Part shown: piece by piece, positions 1 through 10,206 of the stretch
Position numbering within the stretch: the stretch's first letter is position 1
Layout: the number at the start of each line of letters is the position of its first letter
Origin: Pseudothauera rhizosphaerae
GTDB lineage: Bacteria; Pseudomonadota; Gammaproteobacteria; Burkholderiales; Rhodocyclaceae
Assembly: GCF_004801305.1 (NCBI RefSeq)
Contig: NZ_SSOD01000011.1
Span: 93,421-157,420 of the forward strand
DNA length: 64,000 nucleotides
Direction of reading: 5' to 3'
The notes under the pieces: generated by a model
Told to the model about the DNA's origin: nothing
The model's database searches: none
What the model saw: only the letters and a program-made list of their open reading frames with translations
Position numbers and translations under genes: made by a program

Positions 1-140
1 GACGCAGTTTCCCCGGCGCCGCTCAAGCTCGCTTTGAGGACTCTGCCGGCGACGCCGGGCGCTGCCCGAGCGCAGGTGCGCACACCCTCGATTCGTGCGC
101 CCATGTAGAAGCATCCCCATGCTGCGCACAAATAATGGAA

Positions 141-935
141 TCAAGCCGCCGCCGACGGGCTCAACGCCGGGCTATACGATACGGCGTTGGAAGTTGCCCC
201 TCCGTCAATGGTCACGATTGACCCGACCATGAAAGGCACCTTGTCCGAACTCAGGAAAACCACCAGTTCGGCTACTTCTTCAGGCGTCCCCATGCGCCGC
301 AAAGGCTGCGGCGACAACAGTGCCTCCTGCATCTCTGCAGGCGCCTGCAGTACCAGGGGCGTGGCGATCGTTGCCGGAGCGATCCCGTTGATGCGAATGT
401 TCATATTGGCGTATTCCCCCGCCGCGGACTTGGTCAAGCCGACAACGCCGTGCTTGGCCGCGACGTAAGGACTCCCCATCGGCCCTCCCACCAGACCCGC
501 GATGGAGGTGGTGTTGATGATGGCGCCTCCGCCATGGGCCTTCATGTACTGGATCTCATACTTCATGCACAACCAGACACCTTTGAGGTCCACCGCGATG
601 ATGCGATCAAAGTCGGCCTCATCGACCTCATCGACGAAACCCGCAGCAAAGACACCCGCATTATTGAATGCGAAATCCAGACGGCCATAGGTTTCCACCG
701 TGGTATCGACCAGGCGCTTGACCTCGGCCGCATTGGTCACATCGGTCGGAACGAAGATGCCCTCGCCACCGGCCTGCTTGACCAAGGCCAGCGTTTCCTC
801 GACCGAAGGGCGCATGCCTTCGAGGTCACCGATCACGACCTTGGCCCCTTCCCTCGCATACGCAACCGCCGTTGCACGTCCGATTCCGGTCGCCCCGCCG
901 GTCACCAGGCCCGCCTTACCGTTCAACAATCCCAT
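141..935 (-). CDS. SDR-family oxidoreductase (short-chain alcohol dehydrogenase)
   Basis: Classical short-chain dehydrogenase/reductase of 264 residues. The NAD(P)-binding TGGATGIGRA motif is near the N-terminus, NNAG lies near residue 90, and the catalytic S-Y-K set is present (TTSIAG followed by YVAAKHG). The end carries the usual GSIVTIDGG motif. The start is placed at 935 because GGAGA sits just upstream; an in-frame extension to 974 is less likely. It is the last gene after a p-cresol-methylhydroxylase-like flavoprotein and its cytochrome. In p-ethylphenol degraders an SDR next to such a flavocytochrome oxidises the new benzylic alcohol to a ketone or aldehyde. That role is inferred here from context; the family is certain, the substrate is not. 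Confidence 0.85.
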   Translation of the reverse strand: MGLLNGKAGLVTGGATGIGRATAVAYAREGAKVVIGDLEGMRPSVEETLALVKQAGGEGIFVPTDVTNAAEVKRLVDTTVETYGRLDFAFNNAGVFAAGFVDEVDEADFDRIIAVDLKGVWLCMKYEIQYMKAHGGGAIINTTSIAGLVGGPMGSPYVAAKHGVVGLTKSAAGEYANMNIRINGIAPATIATPLVLQAPAEMQEALLSPQPLRRMGTPEEVAELVVFLSSDKVPFMVGSIVTIDGGATSNAVSYSPALSPSAAA

Positions 936-1103
936 AATCTCTGTCTCCGGTTGATCTGCAGTCATGCAAGACAATTTTCTGGCGTCGGGAACAAGTCACT
1001 GCGATCTGCTCGACAACACGGAAAGCCTGAGTAAGCGCCCGAAAAAACCTTGCTCAGAAAATTGACGGCCCCATCTACACGGGACGACACGGTCGGATAG
1101 CCG

Positions 1104-1451
1104 TCACCGACCGGTTTCGCCCGCCCTCGGAGCGCTTTTCGAAATCCATTGAGCAAGCTCGCCGAGTTCGGCGTCGCTGATTTCGGACTGACGAAATGCC
1201 GGCATGGACCCGATACCCAACCTCACCATGGTTCTGATGAAATCCACATGCAGTTCTCGGCCAAGAATCAACGGCCCAACATTCGCACCATGGCAATAGC
1301 CACAAACACGTGCGTAGATTCCTTCGGCACCAGCACCAACCTTGGCATCCGGATACGGCGAAACCGCATTCGCACCAGCAGCGAAGCTTCCAAATTTTGT
1401 GCAAAGCGCAAGAATTCCGACCAGCGCAATCGATTGTTTCTTTGTCTTCAT
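1104..1451 (-). CDS. c-type cytochrome, electron acceptor subunit of the adjacent flavoprotein
   Basis: Small secreted cytochrome of 115 residues. It has a cleavable N-terminal signal peptide (about residues 1-25, KK followed by a hydrophobic run ending in an alanine-rich site) and one haem attachment motif CGYCH near residue 50. A GSMPAF segment probably supplies the axial methionine. The ribosome site GGGGGA lies upstream. It follows the flavoprotein gene with a gap of about 120 bases, the same order as in p-cresol methylhydroxylase and eugenol hydroxylase loci, where the cytochrome accepts electrons from the FAD subunit in the periplasm. Size and motif match that subunit; pairing with the neighbour is inferred. 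Confidence 0.8.
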   Translation of the reverse strand: MKTKKQSIALVGILALCTKFGSFAAGANAVSPYPDAKVGAGAEGIYARVCGYCHGANVGPLILGRELHVDFIRTMVRLGIGSMPAFRQSEISDAELGELAQWISKSAPRAGETGR

Positions 1452-1572
1452 GATATCCCCCAGGGGCCCCTTGTTCCGGGGAAGCGTCCTTCGCCCCCTC
1501 GGAACAAGCAGACCAATACCTCACCCAGCGATTGGTGCAGACTCACCGCCTTTCACTCTCCACGGGTTGCCC

Positions 1573-3207
1573 CTAGATAATCCCGGACTTCCCCGGCGCA
1601 ATAATCCCGTTAGGATCAATTGCGCGCTTGATCCGCCTGTTGAGTTCAAGGTTAACCTTGCCATACTGCTCTGCAACAAGGTCCATCGCGTGAGAACCAA
1701 CGCGATAGGGCGCCAAACCTCGCTTGCCGAACTCCTCGACAAGCTCCCGGAAACACGCCTCGGCTCGCAGTTCCTCCTCGGGATTGCTCTTGTCGTACAG
1801 AAGTGCGATGACGTGGTGCAGTGATCGCCCGCCAACGCCCCAGCCCGAGGTGTAGTCGAAGCTATATTTCGCCAGAATCTTCTTGGCCAGCCGGGTTTGT
1901 TCAACCGCGCGTGAGCCTCGTGCAGCGCCAACGGGAATGAACCAGGCCAAACCACCTCCATTGCCCCGCCAGCGTATGATTCCGAATTCGTCGAGATTCA
2001 AGCCGCCGCGCATCAGCGTGGCATTGTGGTGGAAGTATGGATTCTCATCCATTTCCTTTCCGGCAAATACCCTCGCCCCTGTCGCTTCATAGGCCTTTCG
2101 AATCATCGGCTCGGCGAGTGCAATGCTCTCTTCGGTGCCGTACAGTGCGAAATAGGTATTCCACATTCCGATGCCGACGTCGTTTGCGGCCTTGAGAAAC
2201 ACCTCGTCCGGAATTTGCTCCGGCTTGTCCCAGTACTGGTTACGGCGGTTGAAGAACGCAAGCTGGTATGCACCGGAGAGGCAGAGGACGCCATTCACCA
2301 CAACCCCGTGGAGTTGTAGATCACGCGTCACGTTCACCGCATGTTCGATATCTTCCAGCTTGTCATAGCAGGCGACGAAGGGCTTGTAGACCGGCGGTGC
2401 AGGCATCAGCCAAAGCCCCATCTTGGTCACGATCCCCAGGTTGGATTGCGAGAACAGGCCGTCGACGTAGGGGCCGTAGCCCCACTTGTAGGACTGCCAT
2501 GCATCCGTGTTCTTTACCGAACCCTGGCCGGTACGAAGCACCTGACCATCCGGCAAGACCACCTCCATTCCGCACTGCGTCATGAAATGGTCACCGTAGG
2601 GGGTATAGCCGCCTCCTCGATCGAGGGCATTGCCGACCGGGCCGCAGATGGGACCGGGCGCCGGTACATCAAGCCAGAGCGGCAATTTATGCTCGGCGAT
2701 GTAGTCGGCAAGCTGCTGATAGGTGACGCCGGGCTCGACCAAGGCCGTGCACATTTCGGTGTCGACCTCGAGGATGCGATTCATCCGCTTCAGATCGAGC
2801 ACCATCTGTCCAGTCGTCGCTGGCGTCGCCGCGCCGTAGCCCAGGTTCTTGCCCGTCGACACGACCCACAACGGCAACTTGTAACGATTGGCCACCTGCA
2901 CGATGCGCTGCACTTCTTCGGTCGAAGCGGGTGCCACCGCGCCCGAAGGCACATGCACATGCGCCGTGTCGGGAACCATGATTTTCTTGTAGGGCAGAAC
3001 GGATTCCGGGTCCGCAAAAACCCATTCGTCACCGACGATCGCACGCAACTCCGCAACCGCGCGCGTGAAGTTCGCCCTGCTCATTCCTTTCGGCAGCGCG
3101 GTGGCGTTTTGCGAGGACATCGCAGCGCCGGCAATGCCAGGCACGCCCACTGCAGCAGCGGTGGCAGCCATGGCTTTCAAAACGTTACGACGATCAATAT
3201 CCGTCAT
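1573..3207 (-). CDS. p-cresol methylhydroxylase / vanillyl-alcohol-oxidase family flavoprotein
   Basis: FAD-linked oxidase of 544 residues. The N-terminus has a Tat-like signal (DRRNVLKAMAATAAAVGV, then an AGA site). The FAD-binding PP-loop contains STGKNLGYGAA near residue 120, followed by VEPGVTYQQLADY. The C-terminus ends in NRRIKRAIDPNGIIAPGKSG, typical of the vanillyl-alcohol oxidase/PCMH superfamily. Such enzymes take a hydride from the para side chain of a 4-alkylphenol and add water, giving a 4-hydroxybenzyl-type alcohol. A strong AGAGGGA site precedes the ATG. It probably forms an operon with the cytochrome and SDR downstream. Whether the substrate is 4-cresol, 4-ethylphenol or a longer alkylphenol cannot be told from sequence. 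Confidence 0.85.
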   Translation of the reverse strand: MTDIDRRNVLKAMAATAAAVGVPGIAGAAMSSQNATALPKGMSRANFTRAVAELRAIVGDEWVFADPESVLPYKKIMVPDTAHVHVPSGAVAPASTEEVQRIVQVANRYKLPLWVVSTGKNLGYGAATPATTGQMVLDLKRMNRILEVDTEMCTALVEPGVTYQQLADYIAEHKLPLWLDVPAPGPICGPVGNALDRGGGYTPYGDHFMTQCGMEVVLPDGQVLRTGQGSVKNTDAWQSYKWGYGPYVDGLFSQSNLGIVTKMGLWLMPAPPVYKPFVACYDKLEDIEHAVNVTRDLQLHGVVVNGVLCLSGAYQLAFFNRRNQYWDKPEQIPDEVFLKAANDVGIGMWNTYFALYGTEESIALAEPMIRKAYEATGARVFAGKEMDENPYFHHNATLMRGGLNLDEFGIIRWRGNGGGLAWFIPVGAARGSRAVEQTRLAKKILAKYSFDYTSGWGVGGRSLHHVIALLYDKSNPEEELRAEACFRELVEEFGKRGLAPYRVGSHAMDLVAEQYGKVNLELNRRIKRAIDPNGIIAPGKSGII

Positions 3208-3308
3208 TGCGGTCCCTCTTTCTTCTCATTTCGGTGCCTCCAACCAACAACAATTCCGGCCCGTCAATTCAGCCCACCCGGTTGCGCTCAACATCCCGCA
3301 GTCGGGGA

Positions 3309-3340
3309 CAGGAGGGAGCTTTGCGTGACGCCCCCTCCTG
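3309..3340. repeat. inverted repeat between CocE/NonD and flavoprotein genes
   Basis: CAGGAGG and CCTCCTG arms face each other just downstream of the hydrolase stop codon. There is no T-run, so it could be a weak terminator or a processing stem-loop. Confidence 0.4.
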
Positions 3341-3353
3341 AGTCGGAAACCGC

Positions 3354-5096
3354 TTACCCCTTCGGAGGAATGACCGGCGCCAACAAGTGCGAGTCGTACT
3401 TGCCACCCGTATGGATGATGTGCTTGCCGCGATTCACCGTATCCTTGTGCCGGCAACCGTATTCGGGCGGGGTGTACTGGATGATGTCCGTGTTCTGGAC
3501 AACCACCCCCAGACTTTCACCCGCCTTGAACACGGTGCCCGAAGGTTGAATCTCGATCTCCACGGGGACGATCTCACCTTCTTTCAGCTTCAGGGCTCGT
3601 TGATGCTTGTGCCACGGCTGCAGCGGGGTAGACATCTCTTCATCCAACTCGCGGTGCGAGACGCGCAGCCATCCGGTGGCCACCTGACCGTGCTCGATGG
3701 CGTCCCAGTCCGGGAACAGGACCTCGTTCCCGCGCCGGTCGTACTTCTTGATCCCGATGAACAGGTCCATGTCGTCCGAGCCGTCCGCAGACACCCAGAG
3801 CTTCAGCTTCATCGATCCCGTCAGTTCGGTATCCTTGTCGAAGACGATCTTGAACGTCGCATTGTTCGCACTGGCCGGATCGGCTTCGTAGACGACCTTG
3901 GCCTCGTGTTGCAGTGGGGAAAAGGACAGTGACAGGTTCTTGCCGTCCAGATACAGCGGCGTGGCCTGCGTTCTCGCGATGGGCCATTCGTTCTCGTAAC
4001 GAAACTCGCCGTCGAAGAACTTGTTCCTGACCTCCAGGCGCACCCTGGGCGTGTCCATCCAGTCGTTGTCGATGCCTTTCAGGAAGTAGTCGAAGAACGC
4101 CTTCTGACGCTCGAGGGTCTCGCGAGCGTAGTAGTACTCCCATTCTTTGCGGCCGTGGATTTCCACCCATTTGTATTCCGAGCGGCTCTGCTTGAACCCC
4201 TCGAGGCTGCCGCGTGTATGGAGCCCTTGCGTCGACCAGCTCGCGCCCACATACATCGGGACCGTAATCTGGTCGATGTTCGCCCGCTTTTCCCGCCAGT
4301 ACTCGTCGTCGAAAGGATGTTCCTTCATCTTCATACTGATGAACTCCATCTCTTTCCCATTGAGGGCGCTGATGCTTGCATCCCACAAATCCACGAAGAA
4401 GGTGTCCGGCATGCCCCCGTGGAATGCCCACTCGCGGTAAACGTCGTAGCCACCCTCCCAGGGAATGATGGCCTTGAGATGGGGTGGGCTCAGCGGCGCG
4501 ACGTACCACTGCAACATCGCCAGATAGGAGACGCCGTTCAGGCCGACATTCCCGTTGCTCCATTCCTGCCTACCGCACCACTCGACGAGTTCGTAATAGT
4601 CCTGGGCCTCCATCTGAGAAAACGGATGCAGGGCGCCCTCGGAATTGGACGTCCCCCGTACGGCCGCCTTGACGACGATGTAGTCGTTGGGAACCCAGAA
4701 GCCCGGGTCCGGCGATTCGAAGGCTGTAAAGTCGGAATGCTTGATCACCCCCGCATGATTCATGATCATGTCGAGGAAGACGTCATTCCTCGAGTCCTTG
4801 CCGTATACGCAGGCAGACAGGACGACCGGGAACTTTCCCGGCTTCAGGGGGCGGAAGACATTCACGTAAAGCGTGACACCGTCACGCATTTTCACGGGAA
4901 CATCTTTCTCCATGATCATCTGCTGATGACCGAAATCCACCGTCTTGACGAAGATCTCGTTATAGCCGGATTCGGCATCCTCCGGACGACTGGCTTTCGT
5001 CCCGGCTTTCTCGGCCTGGGCGGCAAAACAAGCACGGACGTCTTCGTTCAGCTTGTTTCCGGTTTTCTTCTCGTAGTTTTCTCCGCGATACTGCAT
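3354..5096 (-). CDS. CocE/NonD (S15-like) alpha/beta hydrolase
   Basis: Hydrolase of 580 residues with the nucleophile motif GVSYLA (G-x-S-Y) about one third along, as in CocE/NonD esterases and X-Pro dipeptidyl-peptidases. The last 200 residues are a beta-rich jelly-roll domain (SADGSDDMDLFIGIKKYD, and an ending of the type QNTDIIQYTPPEYG). The start is set at 5096 because GGAGG lies 7 bases upstream; a longer reading from 5159 has no such site. No signal peptide is apparent. It sits between the DUF1329 gene and the flavoprotein gene, 76 bases after the former. The substrate is unknown. As the only alpha/beta hydrolase in the cluster it is a candidate for ester or C-C bond hydrolysis in the pathway, but this is inference. 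Confidence 0.75.
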   Translation of the reverse strand: MQYRGENYEKKTGNKLNEDVRACFAAQAEKAGTKASRPEDAESGYNEIFVKTVDFGHQQMIMEKDVPVKMRDGVTLYVNVFRPLKPGKFPVVLSACVYGKDSRNDVFLDMIMNHAGVIKHSDFTAFESPDPGFWVPNDYIVVKAAVRGTSNSEGALHPFSQMEAQDYYELVEWCGRQEWSNGNVGLNGVSYLAMLQWYVAPLSPPHLKAIIPWEGGYDVYREWAFHGGMPDTFFVDLWDASISALNGKEMEFISMKMKEHPFDDEYWREKRANIDQITVPMYVGASWSTQGLHTRGSLEGFKQSRSEYKWVEIHGRKEWEYYYARETLERQKAFFDYFLKGIDNDWMDTPRVRLEVRNKFFDGEFRYENEWPIARTQATPLYLDGKNLSLSFSPLQHEAKVVYEADPASANNATFKIVFDKDTELTGSMKLKLWVSADGSDDMDLFIGIKKYDRRGNEVLFPDWDAIEHGQVATGWLRVSHRELDEEMSTPLQPWHKHQRALKLKEGEIVPVEIEIQPSGTVFKAGESLGVVVQNTDIIQYTPPEYGCRHKDTVNRGKHIIHTGGKYDSHLLAPVIPPKG

Positions 5097-5172
5097 CTCT
5101 ACCTCCAGTTTTCTATCAGCCAAGCGGATTGCTCCGCAAAGGCGCACCTTCTGAAACAAGCGTGATTACAAA

Positions 5173-6552
5173 CTACCGGATGTTCCGGGCAGAAAGCGTA
5201 TCCGGCCCAAACTCGGTTTTCGACTTCATCGGAATCTGCCGCATCTGGAATCCGGGCTCGTACATGACACCGCGGGTAGACCAGGCACCATCCAGGACGT
5301 AGAGGAAGTCGTTGTGAATCAACATGCCCGGCACATCGGGGAAGTAATACGCAGGAGAAATGCTGACCCGCCAGATCTTTCCACTATGGTCCCAGCCATC
5401 GAACATGGCCGTACTCCAGGTATCTTCATCCACGTAGAACTTCCGCTTCTGCACGGCGTGGCGCTTGCCGTCTTTGAGCGTGGCCTCGACAACCCATACT
5501 CGGTGCAGTTCCCAGCGCAGTACGTCCGGATTATGGTGATTCTGGCCAAACATCTCTTTCTCGGTCAGCGAGAAGAGTTTGTTGTTGTTATAGGGAATCA
5601 ACATCTCCTTCTTGCCGAGCAATTTGTATTCGTAGCGCTCGTTGCAGGACAGGACGCTTCCAAATACTTCGTCGAAGAAGTTCGAACCAGAGACTACGAA
5701 ATCAGGCGTATCCCACCCAACGGTGGGGGCACGGCGAACGCGCCGCTGCCCGACGAGGTACTGCCACGCCTGACGGTCCTGCACCGTGCAATTGGTGGAA
5801 TCCAGAACCATCAGACCTTCACCGGCACGGAACGTGGGCTGATCCACAAACTGCATGAACTTGAAGTTTGGATACCCTTGTTTGGCGTGCTCCTCCGGCG
5901 TCAAGCCTTCCTGGTAAGCATCGTACTGCTCGAACTGATGAGCTTGACTACCCAGTACAGGCTGCCCGCTTGAAGTAAACGAGTAGTGCCGGTCCTTTGA
6001 CTCGAACGCCACGCCGCGCCACCGCATGTTGAGGTTCCAGCGAACCTCGATGCCATTCTTCGGGATTGGAAACGGGATGCCAGCCACAGCCCCCTCGACT
6101 CCATCCTCCTTTCCATTGGTTACGTACTTTGCCCTGGTGGCGTTCTTGTATGTGTTTTCGTACACATAATCCGGCGCACAATGATTTCGATGCGTCGGAT
6201 AGACATCCAACCGCATGGTCTGCGGGTATTTGGCGAGAAGCGCTTTGACGCCTTCGGAAAGCTTGTCCTCGTATTGCGCCATGTTTGCGGCAGTAACGGA
6301 GTACAGCGGTTTCTCGTTGGCATAGGGATCCCAGCGTCGATCGCCTGCTTTCAGCTTGTCCAGCGGAGCCTTCAGATCGGGGCAACCCTTCCATTCCGGA
6401 ATACTTCCGTCCTTGTTACCCGCACGTTCCGCCCCCAGCGGAGTCAAGGTCGTTTTCAACTGGTCGGCTTCTTCCTGAGTGACTGCGGCATGAGCAGAGC
6501 CGATAAGCAGCGCGACAATGGTCGCGGACAGAAGCTTGATATGGGTTTTCAC
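5173..6552 (-). CDS. DUF1329 family exported protein
   Basis: Protein of 459 residues with a signal peptide ending in SAHA. The body is typical of DUF1329, an outer-membrane-associated LolA-like family (WNLNMRWRGVAFES, a GWDTPDF segment, and WRVSISPAYYFPDVPGM near the end). The start is assigned to a GTG at 6552, 6 bases after GGAG; the TTG at 6564 overlaps that site. DUF1329 proteins frequently occur with DUF1302, RND/MMPL and BNR-repeat proteins in hydrophobic-substrate catabolic loci, and all four occur in this cluster. A role in moving a hydrophobic substrate across the envelope is inferred from that association. Confidence 0.75.
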   Translation of the reverse strand: MKTHIKLLSATIVALLIGSAHAAVTQEEADQLKTTLTPLGAERAGNKDGSIPEWKGCPDLKAPLDKLKAGDRRWDPYANEKPLYSVTAANMAQYEDKLSEGVKALLAKYPQTMRLDVYPTHRNHCAPDYVYENTYKNATRAKYVTNGKEDGVEGAVAGIPFPIPKNGIEVRWNLNMRWRGVAFESKDRHYSFTSSGQPVLGSQAHQFEQYDAYQEGLTPEEHAKQGYPNFKFMQFVDQPTFRAGEGLMVLDSTNCTVQDRQAWQYLVGQRRVRRAPTVGWDTPDFVVSGSNFFDEVFGSVLSCNERYEYKLLGKKEMLIPYNNNKLFSLTEKEMFGQNHHNPDVLRWELHRVWVVEATLKDGKRHAVQKRKFYVDEDTWSTAMFDGWDHSGKIWRVSISPAYYFPDVPGMLIHNDFLYVLDGAWSTRGVMYEPGFQMRQIPMKSKTEFGPDTLSARNIR

Positions 6553-6700
6553 CGTTGTCTCCAATTATTGGTTGATTAGAAGGCCGTGGAAGCATACAAA
6601 GACACCCAATCCCCATCCTGCGGATCTTGTTTGAATGTCTTGATGTATCCCCGGGGACCGCCTCAGCCCGCAACAGGCCAAAGCGGAAACCGACTGGCGA

Positions 6701-8548
6701 TCAGGTTTCAGTTTCCAATTCAGCGTGGGGGCTTGCGTCATCCGTTCGGATGATTTTCCTTACGCGGTAGACCAATTGCGCGCGGGTGATGCCCAGCAAG
6801 GTGGCGGCCTTCGACATGTTGCCGCCCGCAGCGCCGAAAGCAGCCCGAACCAGGGAGTTCTCGACATCGTCGAGCGTCACGGCGGCACGCTTCACGACCC
6901 CGTCGGCCCAGGCGTTCAGGACATCGGCCTCGATGCCCGCGTGCGCCTCCGACCCCGCCAGTGCGCCGGTCGGGATCGTCTGTTCCGCGAGCAGGCCAAG
7001 CTCGTTCAATCCGATCACGCCGCGCCCGCGGGCTTCGCTGTCAATGGTGAACAGGTGGCTGTAGCCGAGGGGTTGATCGTCTTCCCCGAGGATCACGCCA
7101 CGCTCGATGACGTTCTCGAGCTCCCGGATGTTGCCCGGCCAGCGATAGTTCAGAATGAGCTGCAGCGCCTGTGCCGTCACGCCCGTCACCCGGCGCCCGT
7201 GCAAGGCGCCATAGCGGCGGATCAGGCGTTCGAGCAGCAGGGGGATGTCTTCACGACGCTCGCGCAGAGGTGGGATCAGAATCGGGAAAACGTTGAGCCG
7301 GTAGAAGAGGTCTTCGCGAAACCGCCCCTCCCGTACCGCATCGCGCAGTTCCTCGTTGGTGGCAGCGACGATGCGCACGTCCACCTTGCGCGTCGCCGCG
7401 CCGCCGAGCGGCTCGAACTCGCCGGTCTGGATGACGCGCAGCAGCTTGCCCTGCGCCGTCATCGACAGCGTGCCGATCTCGTCCAGGAAGAGCGTGCCGC
7501 CGTCGGCCACCTGGAAGCGCCCCGGCCGCGCCTCGCCGGCGCCGGTATAGGCGCCTCGCTCCACACCGAAGAGTTCCGCCTCCATCAACTGCTCGGGGAT
7601 GGCTGCGCAGTTCACTTCGAGAAACGGCGCGCCTGCGCGCCGGCTCTGGCGCTGGACCTCCCGGGCAAACGCACTCTTCCCGACGCCGCTTTCCCCCAGC
7701 AGCAGGACCGTGGCATTCGTGGGCGCCACACGCCGGATCTTGTGCAGGATGACGTTGAAGGGCACCGAGGCGCCGATCACTTCCTGGCAAGGCGGCCCCC
7801 TTCCTGGCCCCGACATTGCCGTGCCCATGGGAGCCGCCGCACCAACGGCGGCAGAAACGGGGGATTCCACTCGATGTGGTCTCAGTAGTACCGGGCCGGG
7901 TTCGAAGTACTTGAGGTCGTTTTCGACGTTTTCCCAGTCTTCAACCGGTTTGGCAACGCATCGGCAGGTGTCGTCCCCCATTGCCCTGCACGCAACCTCG
8001 CGCACCAGGATGCGCTTGCCCATGCAGGTGGTCAGAAAACCCGATGCGTAGCCCACCTCCATCCAGCACACGGGTTCGCTGCCAATGCCATAGGCCGCGA
8101 TATGGATCTGGTCTTCGAAACAGTTTCTCCACAGAAACTCGACTTCACAGGTACCGCGCTCGACGTCGATGTCGGCATGGACCTGTTCGACCGTGACGAT
8201 TCCCTGCAAGGCATGGAACTGGGCTCCGCTGACCAGCAGGTTCTGGATCGCCTCGTAGCCGGTATGGATCTTCAACGCAAGCTGCCCGTCGCGGCAGCCG
8301 GCCGCGTAGCCGAACCGCGTGAGCAGGCCGCGGGCAGCCTCGCTTCCCAGGCTCTCGATCAGTTCCTGGCGCAACGCCCCCATTGCCTCGGCATGCATCA
8401 GCACCATGCGGCGGTCCTCCAGCCAGATCAATCCTTCCGCGGGATTGAAATGGAGGCGCTTGAGGATCTCGGGCGTAAGGGGCAACGGAACATCGCCCAC
8501 GATGGTCGGCGTTGGGCGCGCACTGTGTTCGCGAGGTTTCGTACTCAT
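6701..8548 (-). CDS. sigma-54 dependent DmpR/XylR-type aromatic sensor regulator (copy 1)
   Basis: Activator of 615 residues. In order it has an XylR N-terminal effector-binding domain (about 20-130), a V4R domain (about 140-205, with [17 protein letters not shown] and a cysteine cluster [11 protein letters not shown]), an AAA+ sigma-54 domain with Walker A GESGVGKS and the polymerase-contacting loop written GAYTGA rather than GAFTGA, and a C-terminal Fis-type helix-turn-helix ([21 protein letters not shown]). The second ATG at 8548 is preferred because GGAGG ends 6 bases before it. It lies 22 bases after the chemoreceptor gene at the end of the lower-pathway operon. Its effector is probably a phenolic compound; the target may be the sigma-54 promoter at 25.68 kb. 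Confidence 0.9.
   Translation of the reverse strand: MSTKPREHSARPTPTIVGDVPLPLTPEILKRLHFNPAEGLIWLEDRRMVLMHAEAMGALRQELIESLGSEAARGLLTRFGYAAGCRDGQLALKIHTGYEAIQNLLVSGAQFHALQGIVTVEQVHADIDVERGTCEVEFLWRNCFEDQIHIAAYGIGSEPVCWMEVGYASGFLTTCMGKRILVREVACRAMGDDTCRCVAKPVEDWENVENDLKYFEPGPVLLRPHRVESPVSAAVGAAAPMGTAMSGPGRGPPCQEVIGASVPFNVILHKIRRVAPTNATVLLLGESGVGKSAFAREVQRQSRRAGAPFLEVNCAAIPEQLMEAELFGVERGAYTGAGEARPGRFQVADGGTLFLDEIGTLSMTAQGKLLRVIQTGEFEPLGGAATRKVDVRIVAATNEELRDAVREGRFREDLFYRLNVFPILIPPLRERREDIPLLLERLIRRYGALHGRRVTGVTAQALQLILNYRWPGNIRELENVIERGVILGEDDQPLGYSHLFTIDSEARGRGVIGLNELGLLAEQTIPTGALAGSEAHAGIEADVLNAWADGVVKRAAVTLDDVENSLVRAAFGAAGGNMSKAATLLGITRAQLVYRVRKIIRTDDASPHAELETET
6736..6759. repeat. 24-base repeat, copy A (inside regulator C-terminus)
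   Basis: Exact 24-base match to 20607-20630. The core CATCCGTTCGGATG is palindromic and is followed by TTTT on the plus strand. Here it encodes the residues KIIRTDD after the regulator helix-turn-helix. Confidence 0.85.
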
Positions 8549-8570
8549 CGCCATCCTCCAGGACGCCGGC

Positions 8571-10205
8571 TCAGGTCACCCGAAAGGTTGCGACGCTGCA
8601 GCCCAGGCGTGCGGCGAGCGCGTTCAGCTTCTCCACGGCGACGGCCACCTCGTTGGCGCTCTTCGCGCTCTCGGCAGCGGAGGCACGTATCTGCTGCACC
8701 CTGTTCGCGCTCCCGTCGCTTGCGATCACGTACTCCCCGATGCGATCGGAGACGTGGTCGATCACCGCCACGACGTTCGCAGCCCCTTCCCTGATCTCGC
8801 CCATCGTCCGGGCGGCGCGTTCCGCATGCCGGAGACCTTCATCGACCCGCCCGACGGCCTCGCCGGCCTGCCGGCCGACATCCTCGATGCCGAGCTGAAT
8901 CGCTTCGATCATTCCGGCAATCTCGGCTGCCGCTCCGTTCGTCTTCTCCGCCAGCGCCCTCACTTCGCCGGCCACCACGGCGAACCCTCTTCCCTGCTCG
9001 CCGGCCCGGGCGGCCTCGATCGCCGCATTCAGCGCGAGCAGGTTGGTCTGATCCGCAAGCTGCCGGATGGCTTCGGTGATCGTCGATATCGTGCGCGAGG
9101 TGTCCCCGAGTTCCCCCGCCGTCGTGGCGGTCTGCTTGACGGTCGTGGCAATCCGGTCGATTTCCGACGACATTGCATCGATGTCGCTCCCACCCAGCTC
9201 CGCCTGCCTGCCGGCATCACGCGCGTGCTGCTGGGCAGCAACGGCGTGGTCGCGTACCTCTTCCACCTGTCCGGCCATCACACCGATGGCATCGGCCATG
9301 GAAGTCACTGCTTCCGATTGCGCCGCGGCCCCCCTGCTCAGCATCTGTGCCGTGAGGTTGAGTCCCGTCGCCTCTTCGTTGAGCGCGGCCGCGCCCGTAC
9401 CCAGTTCTGCGATCACTCTGGCAAGGCTCGCGCGCATGGTCTCGACCGCGGCTTGCAGACGGCCTATTTCGTGGGTTTCGGTCGTCTCGAGCACATGGGT
9501 GAGATCACCCCCGGCGATACGCTCCAGGCTCCCGATCGTGACTTCCAGCGGACGCCGTATGCCTCGGGTCACCCACCATCCCGCAAAGGCCGCCATCCCA
9601 CCGGCAAGCAGGGCCAGGCTGGCGCTTACCCATCCGACCCGGCTCGCGAGGCCGACGATCGAGGCCGCGTCGTCGAGATTCTGCGTACGCAGCGCGCGGT
9701 CGTAGTCGCTCAATGCCGCCCGCAGTTGGGTCATCATCGAGTTCGAGGTCAGGGCGAGCCCGGCTATCTGCTCCCTGTCGTCTTGCTTGCCATCTCGCAC
9801 AAGCTTGTCCAGCACGATGAAGGTGTTGCCGGCCCCACCATTGATCTGCTCGAGCAGCGTCGCGGTGCGCACGTCTGCACCGTGACGGGCAATGCTCTCG
9901 CCCAGCCGCGCCAAGGCTTCCTGAAACCCCTTCTCCGCCTGGATGAAGCTCTCTTGTTCGGCAGAAATATCGTCCGCATCATCGAACAACAGCACGTTCT
10001 GACTCGCCAACTGGGCGCGGATCGCCGCATCCATCAGGTCGGCCACCGCATCCCGCCGCGGAATGCCGATGTCACGGGACGCCACGGAGCGTTCGACGAC
10101 CACGACGCTCGTGTAGACGGTCACCCCCGCCACGAGCATGAACAGTGTCGCTACGCCCCCAAAGGACACGGCCAGACGAGCGGCAACGGACAACGACGCA
10201 AACAT
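8571..10205 (-). CDS. methyl-accepting chemotaxis protein
   Basis: Chemoreceptor of 544 residues. It has two membrane segments (about 12-33 and 188-210) around a helical periplasmic domain of about 150 residues, a HAMP region (starting near [20 protein letters not shown]) and a signalling domain with the conserved hairpin tip ([20 protein letters not shown]). The ATG follows the dmpG stop codon with a single base between them (TGAGATG), so it is probably translationally coupled to the catabolic genes. That placement suggests it senses the growth substrate or a breakdown product. The periplasmic domain resembles a four-helix-bundle sensor; no ligand can be assigned. Confidence 0.9.
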   Translation of the reverse strand: MFASLSVAARLAVSFGGVATLFMLVAGVTVYTSVVVVERSVASRDIGIPRRDAVADLMDAAIRAQLASQNVLLFDDADDISAEQESFIQAEKGFQEALARLGESIARHGADVRTATLLEQINGGAGNTFIVLDKLVRDGKQDDREQIAGLALTSNSMMTQLRAALSDYDRALRTQNLDDAASIVGLASRVGWVSASLALLAGGMAAFAGWWVTRGIRRPLEVTIGSLERIAGGDLTHVLETTETHEIGRLQAAVETMRASLARVIAELGTGAAALNEEATGLNLTAQMLSRGAAAQSEAVTSMADAIGVMAGQVEEVRDHAVAAQQHARDAGRQAELGGSDIDAMSSEIDRIATTVKQTATTAGELGDTSRTISTITEAIRQLADQTNLLALNAAIEAARAGEQGRGFAVVAGEVRALAEKTNGAAAEIAGMIEAIQLGIEDVGRQAGEAVGRVDEGLRHAERAARTMGEIREGAANVVAVIDHVSDRIGEYVIASDGSANRVQQIRASAAESAKSANEVAVAVEKLNALAARLGCSVATFRVT

Positions 10206-10206
10206 C

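Noticed and set aside
3208..3308. second sigma-54 promoter before the flavoprotein gene
   Set aside because: GG-N10-GC spacing occurs on the minus strand near 3283-3296, but the surrounding bases do not match TGGCAC, so it is likely chance.
6725..7888. 387-codon plus-strand frame
   Set aside because: Antisense of the sigma-54 regulator AAA+ domain; no protein features of its own.
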